Of a DNA stretch of 8,567 bases, positions 1-6,033 are shown in pieces. The stretch's first letter is position 1, and every line of letters begins with the position of its first letter. The notes beneath the pieces are model-generated. The model saw only the letters and a program-made list of their open reading frames with translations, was not told the DNA's origin and did not search any database. Both the position numbers and the translations under genes were made by a program. Origin of the DNA: Synergistaceae bacterium (lineage in GTDB: Bacteria > Synergistota > Synergistia > Synergistales > Synergistaceae); the NCBI GenBank assembly GCA_028702015.1, contig JAQVPO010000046.1, forward strand, positions 1-8,567, read 5' to 3'.

Positions 1-2
1 AA

Positions 3-1178
3 ATGATGACAGAGAGAGATTTGGTCAGCAGAATAAGAGAAATAGGCGGGGCAGTCTATGTTGCGGGAGGCTGGGTGCGTGACAGGCTCATGGGAAGATG
101 TCCCCGTGATAAAGATTATGTAGTCTGCGGAATGGACGAAGCCTCTTTTACTTCTGCATTTACAGACGCTGAAAAAATCTGGAAAACATTTCCTGTATTT
201 ACCATGTCAGTAGACGGGCATCGGTGCGATGTGGCGTTAGCCAGGACAGAAAAGAAAAAAGGCAGAGGGTACAAAGGCTTTGAAGTCAAATACGGATCCG
301 ATGTCACTATAGAAGAGGATCTTTTCAGGCGTGATACTACTGTAAACAGCATGGCATGCTCTCTCCCCGAGGATAAGCTTATAGACCCCTACGGAGGTCA
401 GCGGGATATAAAAGCCGGTATCATAAGAGCAACTTCATCCCATTTTTGCGAGGATCCGGTGAGAGCACTACGTGCCGCCAGGCAGGCTGCAGAGTTTAAT
501 TTTACAATAGAAAAGGGCACGCTTGAAATGATGGGATGTTGTTTCCCGGAACTTCTTCACGAACCGAAGGAAAGGATATTCGGTGAATTGAAGAGGACGA
601 TGTTTTGTGACAGACCCTCCATATTCTTCTTAATGCTGGCTGAGGCTGGTATTCTTGGTGCAGTTATCCCGCCCCTTGATGAGATTTGGAAAAGGCAGTC
701 AGAAAATAGCGGCGAAGATTTTAACCGTGCTGTCAGTTCGCTGGACAGGACTGCGGAACTAAGTGAAAGGCCCGAGGTCAGGTTTGCCTCCCTTGTCAGA
801 TCTATTGCTCTCTCTCTTGAGTGTACTGAAGGCATGTTGGATGAGATCGATCGAACGATCAGACTGCCGAAAGTATGGCGAAGGTGCGCTGAGTTCGCAT
901 ACATGAATCTCCCGGATGCAACAGCAGGAAAAGAGCCTGCTGTTGCAGTGGATACTCTTACTAAACTTCAAAATCACCCGGTCGGAATAGACGGGTGCAT
1001 TGCCATAACAAAAGCCGAAGGAACTATAGATTCTTATCCCTTCCTTGAGAACAGCAAGCTGTATCTTGAGGCAATGAAAAAAGCCCGGGCAGAACTCCCG
1101 CCCGAAATAGAAGGAACGGCCAGAGGAGAATGGATAAGAGCGCGGCAAATAGAGGAAATTGGGAGAATTTGCCGCTGA
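3..1178 (+). CDS. cca: tRNA nucleotidyltransferase (CCA-adding type), HD dyad lost
   Basis: This enzyme builds or repairs the 3' CCA end of tRNAs from CTP and ATP in the cytoplasm. The 391-residue product shows the class II nucleotidyltransferase head: AGGWVRDRLMG at 21-31, the metal-binding D36-x-D38 pair, ALARTEKKKGRGYKGF at 78-93, RRDTTVNSMA at 109-118, and the neck motif EDPVRALRAAR at 150-160. The order and wording match the gammaproteobacterial Cca protein, including the tail motif ARGEWIRARQ near 373-382. In E. coli the segment after VRFATL carries the HD dyad of the phosphohydrolase domain. Here VRFASLV (259-265) is followed by R266-S267, so that activity is probably absent. Two tandem ATGs open the frame at bases 3 and 6. 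Only two bases precede them, so no ribosome binding site can be checked and a slightly earlier start is possible. The last codons lie in a short repeat shared with the downstream gap. Whether it adds CCA or only part of it cannot be read here. Confidence 0.9.
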   Translation: MMTERDLVSRIREIGGAVYVAGGWVRDRLMGRCPRDKDYVVCGMDEASFTSAFTDAEKIWKTFPVFTMSVDGHRCDVALARTEKKKGRGYKGFEVKYGSDVTIEEDLFRRDTTVNSMACSLPEDKLIDPYGGQRDIKAGIIRATSSHFCEDPVRALRAARQAAEFNFTIEKGTLEMMGCCFPELLHEPKERIFGELKRTMFCDRPSIFFLMLAEAGILGAVIPPLDEIWKRQSENSGEDFNRAVSSLDRTAELSERPEVRFASLVRSIALSLECTEGMLDEIDRTIRLPKVWRRCAEFAYMNLPDATAGKEPAVAVDTLTKLQNHPVGIDGCIAITKAEGTIDSYPFLENSKLYLEAMKKARAELPPEIEGTARGEWIRARQIEEIGRICR

Positions 1179-1199
1179 AGACCGCGGAGACTCAAAATC

Positions 1200-1320
1200 A
1201 CCGTCGTTCCCGAGTGATTGTATCGGGAATCCAGCGGCTTTTGTTTAGGTCCTAAAAAGCCAGTCATAGCAATGATATTGAGACACTGGATCTCCGATTT
1301 ATGCATTCGGGGACGACGGT
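1200..1320. repeat. 121-bp REP/MITE-like palindromic element with two hairpin arms
   Basis: The arms 1200-1234 and 1286-1320 are inverted copies matching at 27 of 35 positions, both beginning ACCGTCGT when read inward. Each arm folds on itself. The left arm has TTCCCGA (1207-1213), a 9-base loop and TCGGGAA (1223-1229). The right arm has TCTCCGA (1291-1297), a 9-base loop and TCGGGGA (1307-1313) with one T-G pair. The centre holds another hairpin. This architecture is known from REP/BIME elements and small non-autonomous repeats in many bacteria. No transposase is nearby and no clear target-site duplication is visible. It sits between two convergent genes, the usual place for such repeats. 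Confidence 0.7.
1236..1261. repeat. Central hairpin of the palindromic element
   Basis: GGCTT (1236-1240) pairs with AAGCC (1257-1261). After a small bulge TTTAG (1244-1248) pairs with CTAAA (1252-1256) around a 3-base loop. No T-run follows on either strand, so it is not a classical terminator, though it could still slow converging RNA polymerases. Confidence 0.5.
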
Positions 1321-1330
1321 AAAAAAGACT

Positions 1331-1443
1331 TTCATTCACCACCTGACGGAGTCAGGCAAATTCTCCACAATGCGAAGCGAGCAAATTCCCTGCAGCGTTT
1401 CTAATCTGCAAATTCACCAGAGGCCGAAGGACGCGAATTCTCC
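1331..1443. repeat. Row of degenerate short repeats spaced 25-27 bp
   Basis: GCAAATTC occurs at 1356-1363, 1381-1388 and 1408-1415, followed by GCGAATTC at 1433-1440. The spacings are 25, 27 and 25 bases. A fifth, weaker member (ATTCACC) begins at 1334. Most copies are followed by a CC-containing triplet (ACC, TCC, CCC). The sequences between copies differ, and one contains a perfect hairpin, CTGAC-GGA-GTCAG at 1343-1355. Read on the minus strand the unit is GGNGAATTTGC. The row lies just beyond the 3' end of the aminotransferase gene. No reading frame here looks like a real protein. The array is too short and too degenerate for CRISPR. Confidence 0.5.
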
Positions 1444-1462
1444 GTCTCTGTCGCTTGCCTGT

Positions 1463-2626
1463 TTACAGGGCTTTCAAAAAATCTTTCAAACGCCCCATGC
1501 CCTCACGGATATTTTCCATTGAGCAGGCATAGGAAAACCTTACAAAGCCCGGAGCGAAGAAAGCTGTACCTGGAACTGCCGCAACGAACTTTTCTTCGAG
1601 GAGCTTTTCACAGAACTTCATGTCATCAGGCACAGGGGTCTCCCTTATGTCTATAAAGATGTAAAAGGCACCTTCAGGGTCTCTTACCGTTACGTAGGGC
1701 ATCTGGCGTACAAGTTCAAGTATTACACTGCGCCTTTCCTCGAAAGCTTTGCGCATTTTTTCAACATCGGGATCAGCGTCTTTTATTGCCCCCCATGCTG
1801 CCCACTGGGCTATCGATGATGCATTGGAGGTGAGATGGGTCTGGAGCGTATTCATTTTAGCAATAAGAGGCTTGGGGGCAAGTGCGTAGCCGATGCGCCA
1901 GCCGGTCATCGCGTAAGCTTTGCTTGCTCCGTTTACGATTATGACCCTGTCCCTGATATCGGGAGCGACATTGAGGATGTTGACATGCTTAGCGTGACCA
2001 TATACGAGTCTTTCGTATATCTCATCGAATATGATCCAGAGATCTTTTTCTCTGGCCACATCGGCGATCATTTTCAGTGTTTCTTCGTCATATATTGCGC
2101 CAGAGGGGTTTGATGGCGAGTTTACTATCATGCCTACAGTTTTATCGCTGAGAACAGCTTCAATGGCTTTTTTTGTAGGGATAAGGTCTGTTTTAAGTGT
2201 ATCTACGATTACATCCTTGCCTCCTGCCAGATGCACCTGTTCAACATAACTGACCCATGCCGGCGAGAAGAGGAGCACTTCATCCCCTGGGTCCACAAGC
2301 ATCTGGAGGGCTTCGTAGAGGAGAGGCTTTGCACCTGAAGCTATCAGAACTTCATCAGGAGCGTAATCAAGTCCGAAGCGTCTCTTGTAATAGTTGCATA
2401 CCTCCTGGCGGAGTTCCAGTATTCCTGAATTGAGAGTGTAGTGCGATTCTCCGCGTCTGATAGCATCTATCGCAGCTTTTGAAGCGCATTCCGGAGAGTT
2501 GAAATCAGGTTCCCCAAGGCTGAATGATATTACGGGCTTGCCTTCCGCCTTCATTTTCTTTGCCTTGGCAGAGATGCTTATCGTGGCTGATGGCTGGATC
2601 TCAAGTATCCTTTTTGACATTTTCAT
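1463..2626 (-). CDS. Class I PLP-dependent aminotransferase (aspartate aminotransferase-like, subgroup I-gamma)
   Basis: This is a cytoplasmic pyridoxal-phosphate enzyme of fold type I, most like the aspartate (or aspartate/prephenate) aminotransferases of Thermus and Bacillus. The 387-residue product is the usual length. Key elements are SLGEPDF at 36-42, SPSNPSG at 170-176 with the cofactor-contacting Asn173, FDEIY at 200-204 with Asp201 for the pyridine nitrogen, the Schiff-base Lys236 in SKAYAMTGWRIGYA, and Arg363 in FVRFSYA for the substrate carboxylate. The start at 2626 is preferred to the ATG two codons later, because GAGGGGG on the minus strand ends 7 bases upstream of it. The gene is convergent with cca and divergent from hpf. 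The exact amino-acid substrate cannot be fixed from sequence; aspartate and glutamate are the likeliest partners, with aromatic or branched substrates possible. Confidence 0.9.
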   Translation of the reverse strand: MKMSKRILEIQPSATISISAKAKKMKAEGKPVISFSLGEPDFNSPECASKAAIDAIRRGESHYTLNSGILELRQEVCNYYKRRFGLDYAPDEVLIASGAKPLLYEALQMLVDPGDEVLLFSPAWVSYVEQVHLAGGKDVIVDTLKTDLIPTKKAIEAVLSDKTVGMIVNSPSNPSGAIYDEETLKMIADVAREKDLWIIFDEIYERLVYGHAKHVNILNVAPDIRDRVIIVNGASKAYAMTGWRIGYALAPKPLIAKMNTLQTHLTSNASSIAQWAAWGAIKDADPDVEKMRKAFEERRSVILELVRQMPYVTVRDPEGAFYIFIDIRETPVPDDMKFCEKLLEEKFVAAVPGTAFFAPGFVRFSYACSMENIREGMGRLKDFLKAL

Positions 2627-2663
2627 GATATTTCCCCCTCTTTCATTTTCCTTTGTATTTGAG

Positions 2664-2691
2664 ATTATACCTTAGGCTTTTTGGGCGTCAA
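2664..2691 (-). promoter_or_regulatory. Sigma-70-like promoter of the aminotransferase gene
   Basis: On the minus strand TTGACG (2691-2686) and a perfect TATAAT (2669-2664) are separated by 16 bases. Transcription would begin near 2657, giving a leader of about 30 bases that contains the GAGGGGG ribosome binding site. The match to the consensus is strong; the assignment is by sequence only. Confidence 0.7.
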
Positions 2692-2733
2692 TCAAGCTTT
2701 GTCCGAATAGGCAAATATACATATTTAATGGGT

Positions 2734-2762
2734 TTGAGGGCAGCTTGATATGATGATACAAT
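2734..2762 (+). promoter_or_regulatory. Sigma-70-like promoter of hpf, extended -10 type
   Basis: TTGAGG (2734-2739) and TACAAT (2757-2762) are separated by 17 bases, and TGA directly before the -10 gives an extended -10 element. The start would be near 2769, leaving a leader of about 46 bases ahead of the hpf start codon. It lies back to back with the aminotransferase promoter. Confidence 0.6.
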
Positions 2763-2814
2763 TGGTGCAGCAGCAATTTATTATATACGCATCAGTACGA
2801 ATGGAGGAGTTGCG

Positions 2815-3357
2815 ATGGAGGTACGTTTTCTTACGCGCAATGTGGAACTGCCGGCAGAGGTCAAAGAGTATATGGAGAAGAAGGTCGGTAAGATCGAAAA
2901 ATTCTTTGACAAGATCATTGACACGCAGGTTGCGTTGAACTTTAAGCGCGGTATGAATGTTGTTGAGATAACCTCCAATGTTAACGGGGTCGTAATGAGG
3001 GGCGAGGATTATGCTCCCGATCTCAGGAAGGCTTTTGACAAAGCTCTGAAGAACATTGAGCGCCAGGTCAAAAGGCACAAGGGCTATCTTACAGACAAGG
3101 CAAGGATGAAAGTGCAGGAGTTCTCATTTGATATCGATCCTGAGCTTTTGCCGGTACATTCTGAAAAAGAGGAAATGCCGCGCGAGATAGTCAAGACGAA
3201 GAAATTCAATGTTGAAGTCATGACCCCTATTGAGGCAACGATGCAGATGGATCTTCTTGCGCACAGTTTCTTTATTTTCAAGAATGACCAGTCCGGAGCG
3301 ATAAATGTTGTCTACCGCAGGGAGGAAGGCGGATACGGCCTGCTTGAGCCCAGGTGA
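2815..3357 (+). CDS. hpf: Long-form ribosome hibernation promoting factor
   Basis: This protein binds the 30S subunit in the decoding region and, in its long form, pairs ribosomes into inactive 100S dimers during slow growth or stress. The 180 residues split into the S30AE/RaiA-like domain (about 1-98, opening MEVRFLTRNVELPAEVKEYM), an acidic linker (about 100-122), and the C-terminal dimerisation domain (about 124-180, with KTKKFNVEVMTPIEATMQMD and SFFIFKNDQSGAINVVYRR). Both domains are complete, so this is the long HPF found in most bacteria, not the short Hpf/YfiA of enterobacteria. GGAGGAG at 2803-2809, 5 bases before the ATG, fixes the start. Its own promoter lies upstream and a strong terminator downstream, so it is probably a single-gene transcript. 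Confidence 0.95.
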   Translation: MEVRFLTRNVELPAEVKEYMEKKVGKIEKFFDKIIDTQVALNFKRGMNVVEITSNVNGVVMRGEDYAPDLRKAFDKALKNIERQVKRHKGYLTDKARMKVQEFSFDIDPELLPVHSEKEEMPREIVKTKKFNVEVMTPIEATMQMDLLAHSFFIFKNDQSGAINVVYRREEGGYGLLEPR

Positions 3358-3381
3358 TTTCCGGCGGACTGCAGAGCAGAT

Positions 3382-3415
3382 CCTGCTGGTTCATTGTAAG
3401 TTTCTGTGCAGCAGG
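3382..3415 (+). other. Hairpin in the hpf 3' untranslated region
   Basis: CCTGCTG (3382-3388) and CAGCAGG (3409-3415) are perfect 7-base inverted arms around a 20-base loop. AGCAG at 3375-3379 could compete for the CTGCT of the left arm. No T-run follows. It lies between the hpf stop and its terminator, so it would be in the same transcript. Its function is unknown and it may be incidental. Confidence 0.35.
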
Positions 3416-3444
3416 GGCGCGTAGTTGTAATCTTCCAATATAGA

Positions 3445-3467
3445 GGGGCCGACAGGCCCCTTTTTTT
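3445..3467 (+). terminator. Rho-independent terminator after hpf
   Basis: GGGGCC (3445-3450), loop GACA, and GGCCCC (3455-3460) form a perfect six-pair GC stem, followed at once by seven T residues (3461-3467). It is about 90 bases after the hpf stop and 40 bases before the helicase start, so it should insulate the helicase operon. No convincing promoter was found in those 40 bases, so the helicase may depend partly on read-through or on a promoter upstream of the terminator. Confidence 0.9.
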
Positions 3468-3506
3468 ATAAATTTACAGATAGGCCTAAAAGGTGATCAC
3501 AAGGAT

Positions 3507-5471
3507 ATGTCAGAAAAAATTATTGATTCTTTGAATCCCAAACAAAAGGAAGCGGTTCTCTTCTGCGATGGACATGAGCTTGTCCTGGCTGGCGCTGGCA
3601 GCGGTAAAACACGAGTTCTTACTTCAAAGATAGCGTATCTGATCGGTGCAAAAAAGATTGCCCCATGGAGGATCCTTGCACTGACCTTTACTAACAAGGC
3701 TGCCAGGGAGATGAAGTCAAGGGTGGAAGCTTTGCTGGGGTCTGGTCTCAGCGGAGTAGAAGTCTCGACCTTTCATGCCTATGGGCTCAGATTTCTCCAC
3801 AGGTATTCCGATGCTCTCATGAAGCTGGGATACCCGAAGAGTTTTGTTATCTTTGACAGAGGAGATACAAGGAACATTGTCAAAAAAGTGCTGAACCAGC
3901 TGGACATAGATCCAAGGATAATGGATGCCGGGGGTGCAATAGAACTTATTTCACGGGTCAAGACAGAGTCGAACCCGGTGACGAGGGAGCCGGCAATACA
4001 GGCAAGGTGGCTCTCCCTGTATCAAAAATACCAGCAGGCGCTGATCTCACAGGGAGCACTGGATTTCGATGATCTTATGGTCCTTCCCCTGCATATACTT
4101 GCAACCGACAGAGAGGTGCGTGAACGTGAACGTTCGCGCCTTGACTGGATACTTGTGGATGAATACCAGGATGTCAACAGGCCGCAGTATCTCCTTCTGC
4201 GCTGTCTTGTGGATTCCGGCCGCAAAATTATGGTGGTAGGTGATCCTGACCAGTCTATATACGGGTGGCGCGGAGCCGATATGAGCATGATAATGAACTT
4301 TGCCAATGACTTCAAAGGGGCAAAGATAGTGGTACTAGACCAGAATTATCGCTCCACAGGTAAGATACTCGAGGGTGCGAACGGTGTTATACAGAAGAAC
4401 TCTGACAGACATCCGAAGGACCTTTGGACAGCCGAACCGAGCGGTGAGTTTATAAGAGTTTACAGGTCCCGGACTGACCAGGACGAAGCGGCATGGATAG
4501 CAGGTCATATAGAGAGCCTGAGGGACGACGGTTACAGGTACTGTGAGATGGCTGTGCTTTACAGGATGAACGCTCTCAGCCGCGGTATCGAACAGGCACT
4601 GCTCGAGAGAGGCATCCCTTACAGGGTGATCAGGGGGCTTGCCTTCTATGAGAGGCTTGAAGTCAAAGATGTGCTTTCAATGCTGCGTCTTGCGGTGAAT
4701 CCGAGAGACAGCGTATCTTTGTCCAGGGTCGCGAACGTTCCGACACGAGGAGTTGGCAAAAAAAGTGTATCGCTGCTTTCGGAACAGCTTGAAAAGACGG
4801 CAGGTATGGATGCCTCTGCGGTGTGGTCCGAGATGGCAAAGACAGGCGGGGGATTGAAGGGAAAATCAGGCATAGGGGCAAAGGAATTGGCAAAGAATAT
4901 GCTTGAAATACTGGAACTCTCTTCGGATGTGCACGAAGCTGTAAGGACAGTCCTCTACTCGCAGGGCTATGAAGCTTACTTGAAGGCCAATTATCCCGAA
5001 GACTGGGAAGAGAGGGCGGAGAACGTTCTTGAAATCCTTTCCCTTGTGCCGGAAGACGGTGATATAGCTCAGGTTTTGACAGAAATCCCTCTCTTTACGG
5101 ATCAGGATGCCCCGGACGACATGGAGGACAGGGTAAACCTGCTGACACTTCACGCAGCCAAGGGTCTTGAGTTCCCGGCCGTCTTCATAACCGGAATGGA
5201 AGAAGGTATCTTTCCCAGCGCCCGTTCTGTTGAAGGCGAGAGCGACCTTTCAGAGGAACGCAGACTCTGTTATGTCGGCATGACTAGGGCAAGAGAGCGC
5301 CTTTTTATGAGCGGATCATCCTCAAGGCTGCTCTTCGGAGGAGTACAGAGGAACAGGACATCAAGATTTATCGGAGAGATACCAAAGAGTTCAACAGAGA
5401 TAAAAGACGATACAGCCGGAGGCGGGTATTTTGCTGACAGTAGGACTGACAGGAGACGTTGGCGCTGGTAA
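3507..5471 (+). CDS. uvrD: UvrD/PcrA/Rep-family superfamily 1A DNA helicase, short C-terminus
   Basis: This is an ATP-driven 3'-5' DNA helicase used in repair and in clearing replication obstacles. The 654 residues carry the full motif set: LNPKQKEAV (9-17), Walker A AGAGSGKT (28-35), ALTFTNKAAREMK (58-70), STFHAYGLRFL (87-97), DEYQD (218-222), GDPDQSIYGWRGAD (245-258), LDQNYRS (277-283), LLTLHAAKGLEFP (545-557) and CYVGMTRARERL (588-599). The 2B-domain phrase RVANVPTRGVGKKS (407-420) is also typical. The protein stops about 40 residues after SRFIGEIP. It therefore lacks the Tudor-like C-terminal domain that links PcrA/UvrD to RNA polymerase, and in length it is closer to Rep. AGGTGAT (3491-3497), 9 bases before the ATG, supports the start. 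The last 41 bp overlap coaE. UvrD, PcrA and Rep cannot be told apart with confidence from the motifs. Confidence 0.92.
   Translation: MSEKIIDSLNPKQKEAVLFCDGHELVLAGAGSGKTRVLTSKIAYLIGAKKIAPWRILALTFTNKAAREMKSRVEALLGSGLSGVEVSTFHAYGLRFLHRYSDALMKLGYPKSFVIFDRGDTRNIVKKVLNQLDIDPRIMDAGGAIELISRVKTESNPVTREPAIQARWLSLYQKYQQALISQGALDFDDLMVLPLHILATDREVRERERSRLDWILVDEYQDVNRPQYLLLRCLVDSGRKIMVVGDPDQSIYGWRGADMSMIMNFANDFKGAKIVVLDQNYRSTGKILEGANGVIQKNSDRHPKDLWTAEPSGEFIRVYRSRTDQDEAAWIAGHIESLRDDGYRYCEMAVLYRMNALSRGIEQALLERGIPYRVIRGLAFYERLEVKDVLSMLRLAVNPRDSVSLSRVANVPTRGVGKKSVSLLSEQLEKTAGMDASAVWSEMAKTGGGLKGKSGIGAKELAKNMLEILELSSDVHEAVRTVLYSQGYEAYLKANYPEDWEERAENVLEILSLVPEDGDIAQVLTEIPLFTDQDAPDDMEDRVNLLTLHAAKGLEFPAVFITGMEEGIFPSARSVEGESDLSEERRLCYVGMTRARERLFMSGSSSRLLFGGVQRNRTSRFIGEIPKSSTEIKDDTAGGGYFADSRTDRRRWRW
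5418..5433 (+). promoter_or_regulatory. Ribosome binding site and TTG start of coaE inside uvrD
   Basis: GGAGG at 5418-5422 lies 8 bases before the TTG at 5431-5433. The product must begin close to here because the P-loop follows at residues 8-15. The site is within the helicase gene, so coaE translation probably depends on the helicase transcript and may be coupled to helicase termination. Confidence 0.75.
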
Positions 5472-6033
5472 AAGCACTCTTTCAAGGGTGTGGGAAGAAA
5501 TGGGGGCGACGGTGATTGATGCTGACAGAGTTGCCCGTAATATGTGGATGCTTCCTGATGTGCAGAAGAAAGCCGCTGAAAGGTGGGGCGGTGATTTTTT
5601 CAGCGGAGGAAACAAAACGGTCTTTGCTAAAATAGCTGAAAAGATATTTTCTGACGAGGAAGAGTATAAGTTTGTATCAGGGCTGCTGCATCCTGCGACC
5701 ATCTCAGCGATAGAAGGAATACTGAGAAATGCCCATGGATGGATCGTTGTCGAGATCCCGCTGCTTTTTGAGTGCGGGCGCCCCGAATGGATCGATTGTG
5801 TGGTGTACGCATCAGCCTCTGCTGAGAAGCGTGCCGAGCGCAATGTATCAAGAGGGTGGGACGCCGGTGAGATACTCAGGCGCGAAATAAGACTGATGTC
5901 CAGGGAGGAAAAAATAAAAATGTCGGACTGGGTCCTTGAGAATTCAGGCTCTATGGAAGAATGGGAATCCAAGGCCAGGGAGCTGGGATATATCCTGATA
6001 GAGAGAGAAAGATACTCTAGATCAGATTTCTGA
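5431..6033 (+). CDS. coaE: Dephospho-CoA kinase
   Basis: This enzyme catalyses the last step of coenzyme A synthesis, ATP-dependent phosphorylation of the ribose 3'-hydroxyl of dephospho-CoA, in the cytoplasm. The 200 residues are the usual length. Visible signatures are Walker A GDVGAGKS (8-15), VIDADRVAR (28-36), LLHP (85-88), VVEIPLLFECG (106-116), and the lid and C-terminal region with RAERNVSRGWDAGEILRREI (134-153) and WVLENSGS (167-174). In many relatives a Gln stands at about position 155 (RI..Q); here it is Leu, a mild departure. Translation starts at a TTG and the first 41 bp are shared with the end of the helicase gene in another frame. The 3' end overlaps the convergent thiW by 17 bp. 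The link with the helicase looks like co-transcription only. Confidence 0.92.
   Translation: MLTVGLTGDVGAGKSTLSRVWEEMGATVIDADRVARNMWMLPDVQKKAAERWGGDFFSGGNKTVFAKIAEKIFSDEEEYKFVSGLLHPATISAIEGILRNAHGWIVVEIPLLFECGRPEWIDCVVYASASAEKRAERNVSRGWDAGEILRREIRLMSREEKIKMSDWVLENSGSMEEWESKARELGYILIERERYSRSDF

Larger units (their letters stand above)
1158..1371. repeat. Outer near-perfect inverted repeat around the palindromic element
   Basis: The sequence ATTGGGAGAATTTGCC at 1158-1173, inside the last codons of cca, reappears in inverse orientation at 1355-1371, where the minus strand reads ATTGTGGAGAATTTGCC. The two copies differ by a single-base insertion. They enclose the 121-bp palindrome at 1200-1320 with gaps of 26 and 34 bases. 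The arms are seen directly. That they form one composite repeat is inference, because the right arm also belongs to a row of related short repeats that continues to 1440. Confidence 0.6.

Noticed and set aside
1236..1261. Rho-independent terminator for cca or the aminotransferase
   Set aside because: The hairpin has no T-run directly after it on either strand.
1200..1320. Insertion sequence with terminal repeats
   Set aside because: At 121 bp there is no transposase gene and no clear target duplication. A REP- or MITE-like repeat is the most that can be claimed.
1331..1443. CRISPR array
   Set aside because: The repeated part is only 8-11 bases and degenerate, the period is 25-27 bases, and no cas gene is present.
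1301..1522. 73-residue reading frame in the intergenic repeat region
   Set aside because: It is built from the repeat row and the antisense of the aminotransferase end, with no ribosome binding site and no protein-like pattern.
2725..3078. 117-residue reading frame antisense to hpf
   Set aside because: It is a mirror of the hpf coding frame, lacks a ribosome binding site, and crosses the hpf promoter.
5431..5471. Frameshift joining the helicase and coaE into one fused protein
   Set aside because: coaE has its own ribosome binding site and a complete N-terminus with the P-loop at the usual position, and the helicase motifs are complete before the overlap. A short gene overlap is the simpler reading.
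5391..5972. 193-residue reading frame antisense to coaE
   Set aside because: It is long only because coaE codon use leaves the opposite frame open. The composition is serine-rich without domains, and coaE itself has clear motifs.
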